IMG/VR virus record: IMGVR_UViG_3300048672_000059
Location: 1-23,458 of that record
Strand: one strand, 5' to 3'
Length of the DNA stretch: 23,458 nt
Source of the DNA: a virus
A model generated the notes under the pieces. That model was not told the DNA's origin. It saw nothing but the letters and a program-made list of their open reading frames with translations, and did no database searches. Both the position numbers and the translations under genes were made by a program. Each line of letters opens with the position of its first letter. The stretch's first letter is position 1. Below are positions 1-8,123 of the stretch, piece after piece.

Positions 1-1
1 A

Positions 2-3000
2 AAGCAGATCGCCCAAATTCTTGAGATGGGGAAGACTGCTCAGGATGCCGCGACTAAGGTAAAAACATTCAGTCAACTGGTTAGTACTCTACAAGAAGCA
101 GCTGGGTCAGGTTGGGCCAAAACTTGGCAACTCATATTTGGCGATTTTGAACAAGCCAAAACACTATGGACAAATGTCAACAACGTCCTTGGTAAATTCA
201 TATCTGCCTCTGCTGATACCCGTAATAAAGTACTTGGCGACTGGGCCGCACTAGGCGGACGTACGGTTCTCATCGAAGCCATTGGTAATGCGTTCAATGC
301 TTTGCTGTCTGTACTTCGTCCAATTCGGGATGCTTTTCGGGATGTGTTTCCGGCAACTACAGGCAAACAACTGTACGATTTAACAGTCGCTGTTCGGGAT
401 TTCACTTCCGGGCTGAAACTGACAAGTACGGGGGCGCAAGAGCTCCGGAGGATTTTCGCCGGATTGTTTTCAGTTTTTGGTATTGGTTGGGATATTATCA
501 AGCAGGTCGCTGTTACTTTGGCTCATCTGTTTGGTGTTGCAACAGAAGGTTCCGGAGGATTTCTATCCGCCGCGGCAAAGGTTGGCGATTTTATCGTCAA
601 TCTTCGAGAAGCAATTAACAAAGGTAAAGCGCTGGAGGTTATCTTTGGCGCTATCGAAAAGGTTTTAAAGGGTCCGATCCAGCTAGTCGGTCTTCTCGGC
701 AAAGCACTGGCTAAGATGTTCAGTGGTTTTGACGCCATCGGGGCATCCAAGTCTGTTACTGGATTTGTCGCCAAATTGGAACCGATTACTAAGTTGGGTG
801 ACCTAGCTGCGGCAGCCTGGAAAGGTTTGTTTGCTATTCTTGGTGGTGTGTGGGATGTATTCTACCCACTAGCTGGTAAGATGGCTGATTTCTTCGGCAA
901 GCTAGGCGGAATGATTTCTGGGGCGCTTAAGGGTGTCGATTATAACGATATTCTAGGGTCTATTAGTACTGGTATGTTTGCCGGTCTTATCATGACTCTT
1001 ATAAGTACCTTCCGAAAGTTTGTTGGTGGCGATAGCATCTTTGGATCTATCAAGGATTCGATCGACCAACTAACAGATACAATGCAGACAATGCAGAATA
1101 CTCTGCGTGCTGCTACATTGATTCAAATTGCTATAGCTATTGGTATGTTGACTCTATCAGTCAACGCACTTTCCAAGATAGATTCAGAAGGTCTGACTCG
1201 AGCTCTGACGGCTATGACCGTCATGTTTACCCAGTTGTTTGCGTCCATGGTAGTCTTTGAAAAGGTCCTAGACCTAGACAAATTGGCGGGGATGGCTAAA
1301 CTAGCGTTTGGCATGATACTTCTGGGTGCCGCGATAGATGTACTTACAATCGCTGTTACTAGGTTGGCCAAACTAGACTGGAACGGGCTAGCTCGGGGTC
1401 TTGTTGGTGTAATAACTCTTCTTGCGGGCCTCACTGCGGCTATGCGTTTCATGCCAGCAACAGAAGGTATGATTGCTACGGGCACAGGTCTTGTTATCTT
1501 GGCCGCCGCCATCAAGATCCTCGCAAGTGCTGTAACCGATCTTTCTGGTCTTGGCTGGGAAGAGATGGCTAAGGGTCTCGTTGGTGTAGGAACTCTTCTC
1601 GCCGCATTGACTCTATTTACCAAATTCGCAGTAATGGATAAAGGTGGGATCCTACAAGGCGCAGGACTAGTGCTTCTTGCCGCTTCCATCAAGATTCTTG
1701 CAAGTGCCATAAAAGATTTCATTCAGTTTAACTGGGAGCAGATTGCTCGAGGTTTGACTGCGATGGCTGGTGGTTTGACACTAATGTCGGCCGCTTTGTA
1801 TATGATTCCACCGACCGCCATATTCTCAGGTGCTGGTGTGCTTATCACCGTAGCATCGCTAGGTCTTCTTGCTGATGCAATGGCTAAGATGGCCACTATG
1901 AGTTGGGGTGGTATCGGTAAAGCTATGACTGAACTTGCCGGCGCGCTAACTCTTATGTCGCTGGCACTAATTATGATTCCACCAAGTTCGGTAGCATCTG
2001 CGATAGCACTGGTAGGAACGGCTGCTGCGTTGCTCGTTGTGGCTCAGGTTCTTGAACAATTCGGAGCCATGAGTTGGGGCGAAATCGGAAAAGCTATGAC
2101 AGTTCTTGCTGGCTCTCTTATTCTAATAACTACTGCGATGATGTTTGCTACATTCGCAGTCCCAGGTGCCGCCGCTATTCTAATCATGGCTGCTGCTCTT
2201 GCTATATTGACTCCTGTGATGCTAACACTATCGCAGATGAGTCTCGGCGAGATAGGAACGGCGCTGCTTGCTTTGGCAGGAGCATTCACTGTTCTAGGAC
2301 TTGCTGGACTATTGCTAGCTCCAGTGGTCCCGTTCTTGTTCGCACTAGGCGCCGCCATTCTACTAATTGGGGCCGGTGTAGCACTGACAGGCGTTGGTAT
2401 TCTAGCGCTATCGGCAGGTATTACAGCCTTGTCTGTAGCTGGTGCAGCTGGAACCGCGGTTCTTGTCGGTATGGTATCAGCTCTTATTGGGTTGATACCT
2501 ATGGCACTAACACAAATCGGTTTGGGTCTTGTGGCTATCGCTAAGGTGATTATCACTTCGGCGCCAGTCTTTGCTCAAGCTATTATAACAGTTATATCCT
2601 CCATGTTGGATCTAGTCAATACGCTACTTCCCAAGTTTGTAATCGTAGCAACAAATATCATTACTTTGTTATTGCAGACCTTGGTAAATCTAACCCCGAA
2701 AATCGTCCAGGCTGGTTGTAATATTGTAATTTCCATCCTTACTGGTATTGCAAATAATATCGGTATGATGGTTCAACGGGGTGTCGACATTGTTGTTAAC
2801 TTTATCAATGGTGTTTCGGCAGGTATTCCTAGGGTCATCGAAGCCGGCGTAAATCTAATTCTTAATTTCATAAATAGTCTTACTAATGCTATTAATGGCC
2901 ATAGTGCCGAAATGGGAGCCGCTGGAGGAAGACTCGCAGTGGCTATTGTATCTGGTATGGTCAATGGTATTCGGGCTGGCGTTTCGCAGATCGCCGACGC

Positions 3001-3526
3001 AGCACGAGGAGTAGCCGAATCTGCTCTAAATGCAGCTAAGAGTTTCTTGGGTATTAACTCTCCCTCGAAAGCTTTCACAGAAGTTGGTAGATTCTCGAGC
3101 ATGGGTTTCGCCAATGGTCTTGAGCAGTACTCCAAACTTTCTGAGACGGCTGCTACAAATGTTGGTAATGATGCTATGAATGCTTTGAAAATGTCGCTAA
3201 GCGGGCTTAGTCAACTTACAGATTCAGAGAAGACTTTGTCTCCGACTATTCGTCCGGTCTTGGATCTTACTGATGTTCGTGCTAATGCTGGTATGATCAC
3301 TAAACTTCTTGCTGCAGAACCTGTGTTTGTCGCTACGAGTACAGATAAGGCTAATAATGCCGCGTCAGGCTATAACGATAACCAGACTGCCACGGACGAA
3401 TCAATGAGTGGCGCAGTTAACGCTATATTTAATCAGTACAATACTTCGCCGAAGGCTTTGAGTGCGGCGGAAATTTATAGGCAGACAAACAATCAAATAT
3501 CAACCGCGAGAGGGGTCTTGGCATGA
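2..3526 (+). CDS. Tape measure protein, 5' end cut by the window
   Basis: This is the tail tape measure protein, which sets tail length and is threaded through the tail tube during DNA ejection. The frame is open to the first base, so the ATG at 26 is probably internal and the true start lies upstream. At least 1174 residues are visible. The middle is very hydrophobic (Ala/Gly/Leu/Ile-rich) and contains about seven degenerate 56-65 residue repeats, each starting near a W-x-x-(I/L)-(A/G) turn. The C-terminus carries the GINSPSKAF segment followed by a small (G)FANGL helix, which is typical of Gram-positive phage tape measures. The stop overlaps the next start as ATGA, indicating translational coupling to the distal tail gene. 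Size, hydrophobicity and position make the call firm. Confidence 0.93.
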   Translation, partial: KQIAQILEMGKTAQDAATKVKTFSQLVSTLQEAAGSGWAKTWQLIFGDFEQAKTLWTNVNNVLGKFISASADTRNKVLGDWAALGGRTVLIEAIGNAFNALLSVLRPIRDAFRDVFPATTGKQLYDLTVAVRDFTSGLKLTSTGAQELRRIFAGLFSVFGIGWDIIKQVAVTLAHLFGVATEGSGGFLSAAAKVGDFIVNLREAINKGKALEVIFGAIEKVLKGPIQLVGLLGKALAKMFSGFDAIGASKSVTGFVAKLEPITKLGDLAAAAWKGLFAILGGVWDVFYPLAGKMADFFGKLGGMISGALKGVDYNDILGSISTGMFAGLIMTLISTFRKFVGGDSIFGSIKDSIDQLTDTMQTMQNTLRAATLIQIAIAIGMLTLSVNALSKIDSEGLTRALTAMTVMFTQLFASMVVFEKVLDLDKLAGMAKLAFGMILLGAAIDVLTIAVTRLAKLDWNGLARGLVGVITLLAGLTAAMRFMPATEGMIATGTGLVILAAAIKILASAVTDLSGLGWEEMAKGLVGVGTLLAALTLFTKFAVMDKGGILQGAGLVLLAASIKILASAIKDFIQFNWEQIARGLTAMAGGLTLMSAALYMIPPTAIFSGAGVLITVASLGLLADAMAKMATMSWGGIGKAMTELAGALTLMSLALIMIPPSSVASAIALVGTAAALLVVAQVLEQFGAMSWGEIGKAMTVLAGSLILITTAMMFATFAVPGAAAILIMAAALAILTPVMLTLSQMSLGEIGTALLALAGAFTVLGLAGLLLAPVVPFLFALGAAILLIGAGVALTGVGILALSAGITALSVAGAAGTAVLVGMVSALIGLIPMALTQIGLGLVAIAKVIITSAPVFAQAIITVISSMLDLVNTLLPKFVIVATNIITLLLQTLVNLTPKIVQAGCNIVISILTGIANNIGMMVQRGVDIVVNFINGVSAGIPRVIEAGVNLILNFINSLTNAINGHSAEMGAAGGRLAVAIVSGMVNGIRAGVSQIADAARGVAESALNAAKSFLGINSPSKAFTEVGRFSSMGFANGLEQYSKLSETAATNVGNDAMNALKMSLSGLSQLTDSEKTLSPTIRPVLDLTDVRANAGMITKLLAAEPVFVATSTDKANNAASGYNDNQTATDESMSGAVNAIFNQYNTSPKALSAAEIYRQTNNQISTARGVLA
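1190..2300 (+). repeat. Seven-fold degenerate repeat inside the tape measure gene
   Basis: Repeat units start at GLTRAL (1190), then at the W codons 1379, 1556, 1733, 1904 and 2075, and at the equivalent L codon 2243. Period is 65, 59, 59, 57, 57 and 56 residues. Each unit has the form (M/L/F)-x-W-x-x-(I/M/L)-(A/G)-(K/R)-(A/G)-(L/M), then a hydrophobic helix, a Pro/Gly turn and a second hydrophobic helix. Similarity is clear at protein level and much weaker at DNA level, so the duplication is old. Confidence 0.65.
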
Positions 3527-4344
3527 TAACGCAAATTGATGTTACGGCCCCTTCGGGGGATGTTCTTAATCTTAATATGACCGACTGGTCCAACGGATTT
3601 TCCATTCAAGATGTCGATGGACTAGGACCGGTCAAAGCAACCATCACGTCATCTAGTTTCGCCAAAATTGATGGAACGCAGTACCAAAGCAGTCGACGTG
3701 AATCAAGAAATATTCTTCTGAAAATCGGTCTCGAAGCAAACTACACAACCACCACGGTCCGTAGTTTGCGTGAAACTTTGTATAATTACTTTATGCCGAA
3801 CCGAGAAGTCACGCTTCGTTTCCATGTAGATAATGATTTGGAAGTCATCATCTCGGGCCGAGTTGAATCATGCGTTCCTGATATATTCTCAAAAGATCCA
3901 GTAGTAGATATTTCCATTATTTGTTTTGATCCCGACTTTGTTGAGGAAACAGCCGAAAGTTTCAGCGGATCTTCCGTAGACACTGACACTGTGATTCCCT
4001 TCACGTACAATGGAACTGTGGATACTGGTATGGTATTCACAATTAACATTGACCGATCAGTAAGTTCTTTTACGATTTACCATACTCCTCCGGACGGTAC
4101 TATCCGATCGTTGGATTTTGCGATGTCTCTATCAGCTGGTGATGTCGTAGAAATTCGTACCGTTCGAGGTGACAAATTCGTAGGTAATACCCGTGAAGAT
4201 GTTACATATTCCGTTCTCTACGCTATGTCTCCGCAGAGTAACTGGATAGAATTCTCTCGGGGTGATAATACATTCCGAGTCTACGCCGCAGGTGCCGCAC
4301 TTTCCTACACGGTGTCCTACTTTAATAGGTATGGAGGCCTATAA
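3523..4344 (+). CDS. Distal tail (Dit)-like protein
   Basis: A 273-residue protein directly after the tape measure gene, with start and stop overlapping as ATGA. By position and by the N-terminal pattern (short strand, D-V-x-G-L-G-P around residues 31-37, then R-E-S-R-N-I residues 60-65) it matches the Gram-positive siphovirus Dit family. That family forms the hexameric hub joining tail tube to baseplate. The N-terminal half (to about residue 140, ending near FDPDF) would be the ring domain. The rest is beta-rich and could be a galectin-like or peripheral domain. Family assignment is from pattern and context, not from a search. It overlaps the following gene by one base (TAATG). Confidence 0.75.
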   Translation: MITQIDVTAPSGDVLNLNMTDWSNGFSIQDVDGLGPVKATITSSSFAKIDGTQYQSSRRESRNILLKIGLEANYTTTTVRSLRETLYNYFMPNREVTLRFHVDNDLEVIISGRVESCVPDIFSKDPVVDISIICFDPDFVEETAESFSGSSVDTDTVIPFTYNGTVDTGMVFTINIDRSVSSFTIYHTPPDGTIRSLDFAMSLSAGDVVEIRTVRGDKFVGNTREDVTYSVLYAMSPQSNWIEFSRGDNTFRVYAAGAALSYTVSYFNRYGGL

Positions 4345-5519
4345 TGGAGGTGTACGTCCTTGACAGTCTCTACCGTCGGATCGCAGTTGTCGATGACTAT
4401 GTGTCTTTGATCTGGACCGAAAGGTTCTACAAGATCGGGGATTTTGAACTAAAGGTTCTCTCGAATCTAGCCAACAAGAATTTGTTGACCATCGGCACAC
4501 GACTCTCTACAAACGAGAGTTACCGCGTTATGGTGATAGAGTCTGTCGAGGACTCCACCGATTCTGACGGTAACAAAATAATAACTATAAAAGGACCTTC
4601 GCTAGAAAGCATATTCAAACATCGTCTCGCTGCGGGTTCTTTGGACGACTCAACAAGTAGTCCTAAATGGATCTTGACAGGGCTACCCAAAGCGATAGCA
4701 GAAAAGATTTTCCACGATATTTGTGTAACGGGTGTCGTCCATACAGGGGATATAATTCCCTACATAGTTGAAGACACGATATTCACCTTGGACACGATCG
4801 CCGAGCCTCCTACGTCTATTACGTACGAAATAGTTCTCGGTGCTACTATGAGCGACGCGTTGATAAAACTCTGTGAAGTTTATGGTATGGGTAATCGAAT
4901 TGTCCGAGAACCTACCACGAACGTTCTATATTTTGATATCTATATGGGTAGTGACAGAACTACCCAACAAAGTCTGTTGGCTCCTGTAGTATTCAGCGAG
5001 GGTTTGGAAAACCTCAGCAACTCAAGGGAACTGAAGACTAGCGCTTCGTATAAAAACGTGGCTTATGTAATTAGTCCGGTTGGTTGCGAAGTAGTCTTGG
5101 CTGACAATGTAGATCCATCAGTAAGTGGGTTTGACCGTCAGGTTCTAATAGTCAAGGCTGATGATATTACAGACACAGTTCCAGCTACTGCCACGGCGAA
5201 GATGATCCAACGTGGTAAAGAGGAACTTGCTAAGAACCGACAACTACAGGCTTTTGATGGCGAAGTAACTAAGAATAGCAACTATGTATATGAATTTGAC
5301 TATCGTCTTGGGGATCTCGTAGAACTTCGAGATGACAGTGGCGCTTGCAGTACCATGCAAGTTACAGAACACATATTTGTATCAGACAAAGAGGGTGAGC
5401 GAAGTTATCCGACTCTAGCTATTAACACGTTCATCACTCCAGGATCTTGGTTGGCTTGGGACTACAGTCAGGTTTGGTCGGATCTTTCCGATACTGAGTA
5501 CTGGGCAGACCAACCATAA
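4344..5519 (+). CDS. Siphovirus ReqiPepy6 Gp37-like tail protein
   Basis: A 391-residue tail protein. The N-terminus (V-L-D-S-L-Y-R-R at residues 4-11, then W-T-E-R-F-Y-K-I-G-D-F-E around 25-36) is characteristic of the Sipho_Gp37 family. These are baseplate hub or tail-associated proteins of Gram-positive siphoviruses, structurally related to the T4 gp27-like hub. The C-terminal part with Y-x-Y-E-F-D-Y-R-L-G-D-L-V-E-L is also typical, with GDLVEL acting as the beta-hub end. The protein ends with an aromatic tail (W-A-W-D-Y-S-x-x-W). It likely binds the Dit ring and anchors tail fibre proteins. Translation is coupled to the upstream gene by a 1-nt overlap. Confidence 0.85.
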   Translation: MEVYVLDSLYRRIAVVDDYVSLIWTERFYKIGDFELKVLSNLANKNLLTIGTRLSTNESYRVMVIESVEDSTDSDGNKIITIKGPSLESIFKHRLAAGSLDDSTSSPKWILTGLPKAIAEKIFHDICVTGVVHTGDIIPYIVEDTIFTLDTIAEPPTSITYEIVLGATMSDALIKLCEVYGMGNRIVREPTTNVLYFDIYMGSDRTTQQSLLAPVVFSEGLENLSNSRELKTSASYKNVAYVISPVGCEVVLADNVDPSVSGFDRQVLIVKADDITDTVPATATAKMIQRGKEELAKNRQLQAFDGEVTKNSNYVYEFDYRLGDLVELRDDSGACSTMQVTEHIFVSDKEGERSYPTLAINTFITPGSWLAWDYSQVWSDLSDTEYWADQP

Positions 5520-5534
5520 TTATAAGGATGAATC

Positions 5535-5774
5535 ATGGCTATTGGTGATGCGGCGACTGCCGCTGGTTTTCCTTTGGTGCCTGATACTGGTGAGGAAGGA
5601 CGTGTTCGTTACGGGGCACGGGAGATCAACCGTACTCGAGACGAAGTGGCTGGAGTACTAGGTCTCATTCCCTCTGGAAAGGCTGCGTATCGTACCGCGG
5701 CTGGAATCACGTCAGGCACGGCTGACCCATCTGGCGGATCTGATGGGGATATTTACTTTAAGATTCTGTCTTAG
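5535..5774 (+). CDS. Small tail-region protein, linker-like
   Basis: A 79-residue protein with AAGGATGA ribosome binding site 8 nt before ATG. The first half is charged and helical (R-E-I-N-R-T-R-D-E-V). The second half is Gly/Ser/Thr/Ala-rich and ends in GGSDGDIYFKIL, a sequence type often seen at the ends of phage collagen-like or fibre proteins. It lies between the Gp37-like protein and the fibronectin-type tail protein, so a minor structural or adaptor role at the tail tip is likely, but no enzymatic motif is visible. I do not recognise a named family with confidence. Confidence 0.65.
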   Translation: MAIGDAATAAGFPLVPDTGEEGRVRYGAREINRTRDEVAGVLGLIPSGKAAYRTAAGITSGTADPSGGSDGDIYFKILS

Positions 5775-5788
5775 TCAAAGGATATATT

Positions 5789-6583
5789 ATGGCTACCTCA
5801 GGATCAGTAAACGGTAATAACGTAGATGGATCCGACGGTTCATATTTGGATTGGCAACTCTACGATCAGAATATAGACCAGAACTATACGAGAATTTCTT
5901 GGCAGGCTGGTTGGCGTTTCGGTTCCACAAGCTGTCGAGGTCTTAGAAATGGGACCGCGACAATTAATGGCACTACTGTGTACTATGACCATGATTCTGG
6001 TGATGGTGTACACGGTTATGTCTATGGACACGATCACCGTCCTAAATTGCAGTGCGCTTCAGGTATCCTGATAATTTGGCATGCGAATGATGGTACAGCA
6101 AGTGTAGGTATGTGGGTAGAGATGACTGGGTATTCCGGTCTGTACTCTGCCGGATCTGCGTGGTTCAGTATGCCACAAATACCTCGCATGCCAGCCGCAC
6201 CCGGGGCGCCGACCTTATCTGTAATTAGACATACAACTGTGAATGTTTCATTTACAGATGGGTATAGTGCACTAACAATAGATTCCCGGCAAATTGGTTG
6301 GGGAACCGATTCTGGATCCCCACAATATACAATGAGTTCTGATGGCTCAGATACAGTAACTGGCCTTACGCCCGGTCGGCAGTATTATTTCTGGGCAAGA
6401 ACTCACAATTCTTCTGGTTGGAGCCCTTGGTCGGCTTCAAGTACTGTACGAACTATCGGGGGCGTACTAGTCAAGGTTGGAACTCAAAATAGTATAGCAG
6501 TACCATATATTAAAAGTGGTGGTGTGTGGGTTCCAGTACAACCTTGGGTTAAATCTGCTGGGGTCTGGAAGGAGACAACTTAA
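5789..6583 (+). CDS. Minor tail protein with fibronectin type III domain
   Basis: A 264-residue protein in three parts. Residues 1-130 are beta-rich and Gly/Ser/Tyr/Trp-rich, resembling the beta-sandwich of siphovirus minor structural proteins (DUF859-like). Residues about 135-225 form a fibronectin type III domain, with P-x-A-P-x-x-L at the start, T-V-T-G-L-T-P-G-R-Q-Y-Y-F as the F-strand signature, and a W-S-P-W-S end. Residues 226-264 hold two short Trp repeats (K-S-G-G-V-W and K-S-A-G-V-W), a common phage fibre C-terminus. As the last tail gene before the lysis genes it is the best candidate for host-surface binding here. Receptor binding is inferred from position and architecture. Confidence 0.78.
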   Translation: MATSGSVNGNNVDGSDGSYLDWQLYDQNIDQNYTRISWQAGWRFGSTSCRGLRNGTATINGTTVYYDHDSGDGVHGYVYGHDHRPKLQCASGILIIWHANDGTASVGMWVEMTGYSGLYSAGSAWFSMPQIPRMPAAPGAPTLSVIRHTTVNVSFTDGYSALTIDSRQIGWGTDSGSPQYTMSSDGSDTVTGLTPGRQYYFWARTHNSSGWSPWSASSTVRTIGGVLVKVGTQNSIAVPYIKSGGVWVPVQPWVKSAGVWKETT

Positions 6584-6584
6584 A

Positions 6585-6857
6585 ATGCTAGAGGGTATTG
6601 CAATAGGCGAACTAACTCCTTCTGTACTTCTAGGTATATGCGTACTATTGATATTCCTAGGGAAGTTGGTACCTCGATCAGCATTGCAGGACAAAATAGA
6701 CGAGGCAGAGAAATGGCGCCTCGCATATGAAACAGAACGGGACGCACATGGTATTGCTGACGAACAAACGAATAGGCTACTTGAACTCGCTAACCTCTCG
6801 CATGACCTCATCGCTAGAATGGCTGGGACTTCAAATGGGGTTTCGTCGTCACCTTAA
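6585..6857 (+). CDS. Small membrane protein of the lysis region
   Basis: A 90-residue protein. ATG at 6585 is preceded by a strong GGAAGGAGA and lies 2 nt after the tail gene stop. Residues about 11-29 (P-S-V-L-L-G-I-C-V-L-L-I-F-L-G) form one transmembrane helix. Then comes K-I-D-E-A-E-K-W-R-x-A-Y-E-T-E-R, a charged amphipathic or coiled-coil segment, and a Ser-rich tail. This type of one-helix protein is common beside the holin of actinobacteriophages and may be a second holin or holin regulator. Function is inferred from neighbours. Its 3' end overlaps the next gene by 23 nt. Confidence 0.7.
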   Translation: MLEGIAIGELTPSVLLGICVLLIFLGKLVPRSALQDKIDEAEKWRLAYETERDAHGIADEQTNRLLELANLSHDLIARMAGTSNGVSSSP

Positions 6858-7023
6858 CAATTCGGATGCCGACCGTGCCCTAAGTTCTGCGAGAGAAAAA
6901 CTAGATCGAGTTGCGGAAAGGGGTCCTGCTGTGGAGCATGTTGTTCTGGCTTTGCAGCAGTGGCGTAACGAATATATCGAAAACTTGCTCGATACGCCCA
7001 GTGAAGAAACACATACCACGTAA
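6835..7023 (+). CDS. DUF7620-like small lysis-region protein
   Basis: A 62-residue soluble, charged helical protein starting at the ATG at 6835, inside the previous gene's 3' end in another frame. The pattern D-A-D-R-A-L-x-x-A-R-E-K-L-x-x-V, then E-R-G-P-A-V-E and L-x-x-x-R-N-E-Y matches the small actinobacteriophage proteins classed as DUF7620, usually found between membrane protein genes of the lysis cassette. The role of that family is unknown to me. A longer upstream extension in this frame exists, but it would translate an unrelated sequence overlapping the previous gene, so the short start is preferred. Confidence 0.62.
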   Translation: MGFRRHLNNSDADRALSSAREKLDRVAERGPAVEHVVLALQQWRNEYIENLLDTPSEETHTT

Positions 7024-7036
7024 AGGTAAGAGTGCT

Positions 7037-7366
7037 ATGTATCTAAATAATAAAGTATATGATTTTCTAAAGAAACTAGTACAAGTTATTCTTCCAGCGT
7101 CAGCAACATTGTATTTTAGTATTGCGCAGATTTGGGGTCTTCCAAACGCCGAGAATGTTATAGGTACCATCACTGCCGTAACGACATTCTTGGGTCTAGT
7201 TCTTGGTATTTCTAGTACGGTTTACAACAAGAGTGAGTCTAAGTATGATGGGGTCATCAACGTTGTCGACACCGATAACAAAAAGACTTTCTCTCTGGTG
7301 CTGAATACAGATCCCGAATCTCTTGGTGATCAGTCATCAGCAACATTCAAAATCAACGCTTCATAA
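7037..7366 (+). CDS. Holin, Dp-1 family
   Basis: A 109-residue membrane protein. The N-terminal pattern (N-x-K-V-Y-D-F-L-K-K-L-V-Q-V-x-L-P-A) followed by a first helix with L-Y-F-S-I-A-Q-I-W-G-L-P, then V-I-G-T-I-T-A-V-T-T-F-L-G-L-V-L-G-I-S as a second helix, is the signature of the pneumococcal phage Dp-1 holin family. Holins oligomerise in the cytoplasmic membrane and time lysis. The C-terminal half is hydrophilic. ATG at 7037 is chosen because the family starts at this N-terminus; the SD (AGGTAAGA) is weak. No endolysin gene is adjacent, so its partner must lie outside the window. Confidence 0.82.
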   Translation: MYLNNKVYDFLKKLVQVILPASATLYFSIAQIWGLPNAENVIGTITAVTTFLGLVLGISSTVYNKSESKYDGVINVVDTDNKKTFSLVLNTDPESLGDQSSATFKINAS

Positions 7367-7370
7367 CAGG

Positions 7371-7405
7371 CTCGCGGTAAAAACAGCGTGTATAATGAGA
7401 CCCCT
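7371..7405 (+). promoter_or_regulatory. Promoter, copy 1 of the TATAATGAGACC family
   Basis: A perfect -10 box TATAAT (7391-7396) is followed directly by GAGACCCCT (7397-7405). CTCGC lies exactly 20 nt upstream of the -10 box, as in copies 2 and 3. No good TTGACA is present at -35. Start of transcription would fall close to 7403, giving a short leader before the ATG at 7421. Confidence 0.65.
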
Positions 7406-7420
7406 ATGAAAGGACACGTT

Positions 7421-7696
7421 ATGTTCAAGAAGAGCCAGAAAGCTACTGCCCTTGACGCTAATATCGTTGGACTTCTTTCGTGGATGGAGAATGCAGATCC
7501 TACCACCCCTGAGTATGCACAGATCGTTACCAAATTGGAGAAACTATACGCCCTTCGCGGATCAAAGAAGAGCGTTAGTCCTGACACTTTGGCAATTGTA
7601 CTGGGCAACTTGGCTGGTATAATCATGATTCTTAACCACGAAAGGGCCCACGTAGTAGTATCGAAGGCACTAGGCTTTGTGATGAAGCTGAAGTAA
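7421..7696 (+). CDS. Conserved small phage membrane protein
   Basis: A 91-residue protein whose ATG at 7421 follows GAAAGGA. The N-terminal half is soluble, with the pattern P-T-T-P-E-Y-A-x-I-V-x-K-L-E-K-L-Y. The C-terminal half has V-S-P-D-T-L-A-I-V-L-G-N-L-A-G-I, a hydrophobic helix, then N-H-E-R-A-x-V-V-V-S-K-A-L-G-F-V. This layout recurs in small membrane proteins of many actinobacteriophages, whose function I do not know. It is the only gene between promoter copy 1 and a hairpin terminator, so it is probably expressed as its own message. An upstream in-frame ATG at 7406 would sit too close to the predicted transcript start. Confidence 0.75.
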   Translation: MFKKSQKATALDANIVGLLSWMENADPTTPEYAQIVTKLEKLYALRGSKKSVSPDTLAIVLGNLAGIIMILNHERAHVVVSKALGFVMKLK

Positions 7697-7716
7697 CCAA
7701 CTGAATAGATATCAAG

Positions 7717-7762
7717 CGTAGAAGACTTGTGAGTTAACCACTTACTTGTCTTCTACGTTTTG
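7717..7762 (+). terminator. Rho-independent terminator after the 7421-7696 gene
   Basis: A perfect 10-bp stem CGTAGAAGAC (7717-7726) and GTCTTCTACG (7748-7757) is extended inward by GTGAG/CTTAC with one G-U pair, and followed by TTTT (7758-7761). It separates the first small membrane gene from promoter copy 2. Confidence 0.8.
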
Positions 7763-7782
7763 GTTATCTTCTTTACAAAAAC

Positions 7783-7833
7783 GTTTTCCTCGCAAAGAAA
7801 ACAAGGACTATAATGAGACCCCTATGAAGGAGA
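7783..7833 (+). repeat. 51-bp direct repeat, copy A (promoter cassette)
   Basis: This 51-bp segment is repeated at 8124-8174 with three mismatches. It covers an upstream GTTTTCCTCGC stretch, an A-rich spacer, the -10 box, the GAGACCCCT motif and the AAGGAGA ribosome binding site. Similarity drops at once on either side, into different coding sequences. Confidence 0.9.
7789..7823 (+). promoter_or_regulatory. Promoter, copy 2 of the TATAATGAGACC family
   Basis: TATAAT (7809-7814) is followed by GAGACCCCT (7815-7823), with CTCGC 20 nt upstream at 7789-7793 and an A-rich spacer. It drives the 7838 gene, whose AAGGAGA ribosome binding site begins 4 nt after the conserved motif. Confidence 0.7.
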
Positions 7834-7837
7834 TACC

Positions 7838-8068
7838 ATGACAAACCAAGATGCCATTGGCGTAATCGTTGTCGCCGCAGGACTCGTTATTACAGCAAAA
7901 GCTGTCCAGATCATCCGTAGCCGGAAGAAAGCTGCACGTCAAGAGCAAATTGCTCTGAACAAAGCAGAATCCAACCGCCGCCACATGGAACGTATGGCCA
8001 GTATGAGCACTGTAACTAGCGAAGCCCTCTCCGATTTCGTATGCCGCCAAGGTGCCAAGGCACTCTGA
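7838..8068 (+). CDS. Small single-helix membrane protein
   Basis: A 76-residue protein with AAGGAGA before ATG. Residues about 6-27 form a hydrophobic helix (I-G-V-I-V-V-A-A-G-L-V-I). It is followed by a strongly basic stretch (R-S-R-K-K-A-A-R) and a charged amphipathic helix, so the N-terminus is probably outside and the tail cytoplasmic. No family recognised. It stands alone between promoter copy 2 and a perfect palindromic terminator. Similar layout (one helix plus basic cytoplasmic tail) is seen in the next three small proteins, so they may share a role at the membrane. Confidence 0.78.
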   Translation: MTNQDAIGVIVVAAGLVITAKAVQIIRSRKKAARQEQIALNKAESNRRHMERMASMSTVTSEALSDFVCRQGAKAL

Positions 8069-8090
8069 CCAACCAACATTCGATCTCTAG

Positions 8091-8123
8091 ACTATAATAC
8101 CCTAACACGGTATTATAGTTTTT
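8091..8123 (+). terminator. Palindromic terminator, copy 1
   Basis: A perfect 11-bp stem ACTATAATACC (8091-8101) and GGTATTATAGT (8109-8119), loop CTAACAC, is followed by TTTTTG. The same stem and loop recur identically at 8366-8394. The left arm shares ACTATAAT with the promoters on either side. Confidence 0.85.

Noticed and set aside
73-501. Minus-strand open frame of 142 codons at the window start
   Set aside because: It lies entirely antisense to the tape measure gene, has no promoter or SD, and every supported gene in the window is on the + strand.
2044-2556. Long open frames on both strands inside the tape measure gene
   Set aside because: They are shadows of a codon-biased Ala/Gly/Leu/Ile-rich gene; no SD and low-complexity products rich in Arg, Ser, Cys or Ala and Pro.
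7383-7420. Longer start for the 7421 membrane protein at 7388 or 7406
   Set aside because: Those starts overlap the promoter -10 box or lie at the predicted transcript start, and AAAGGA is placed for the ATG at 7421.
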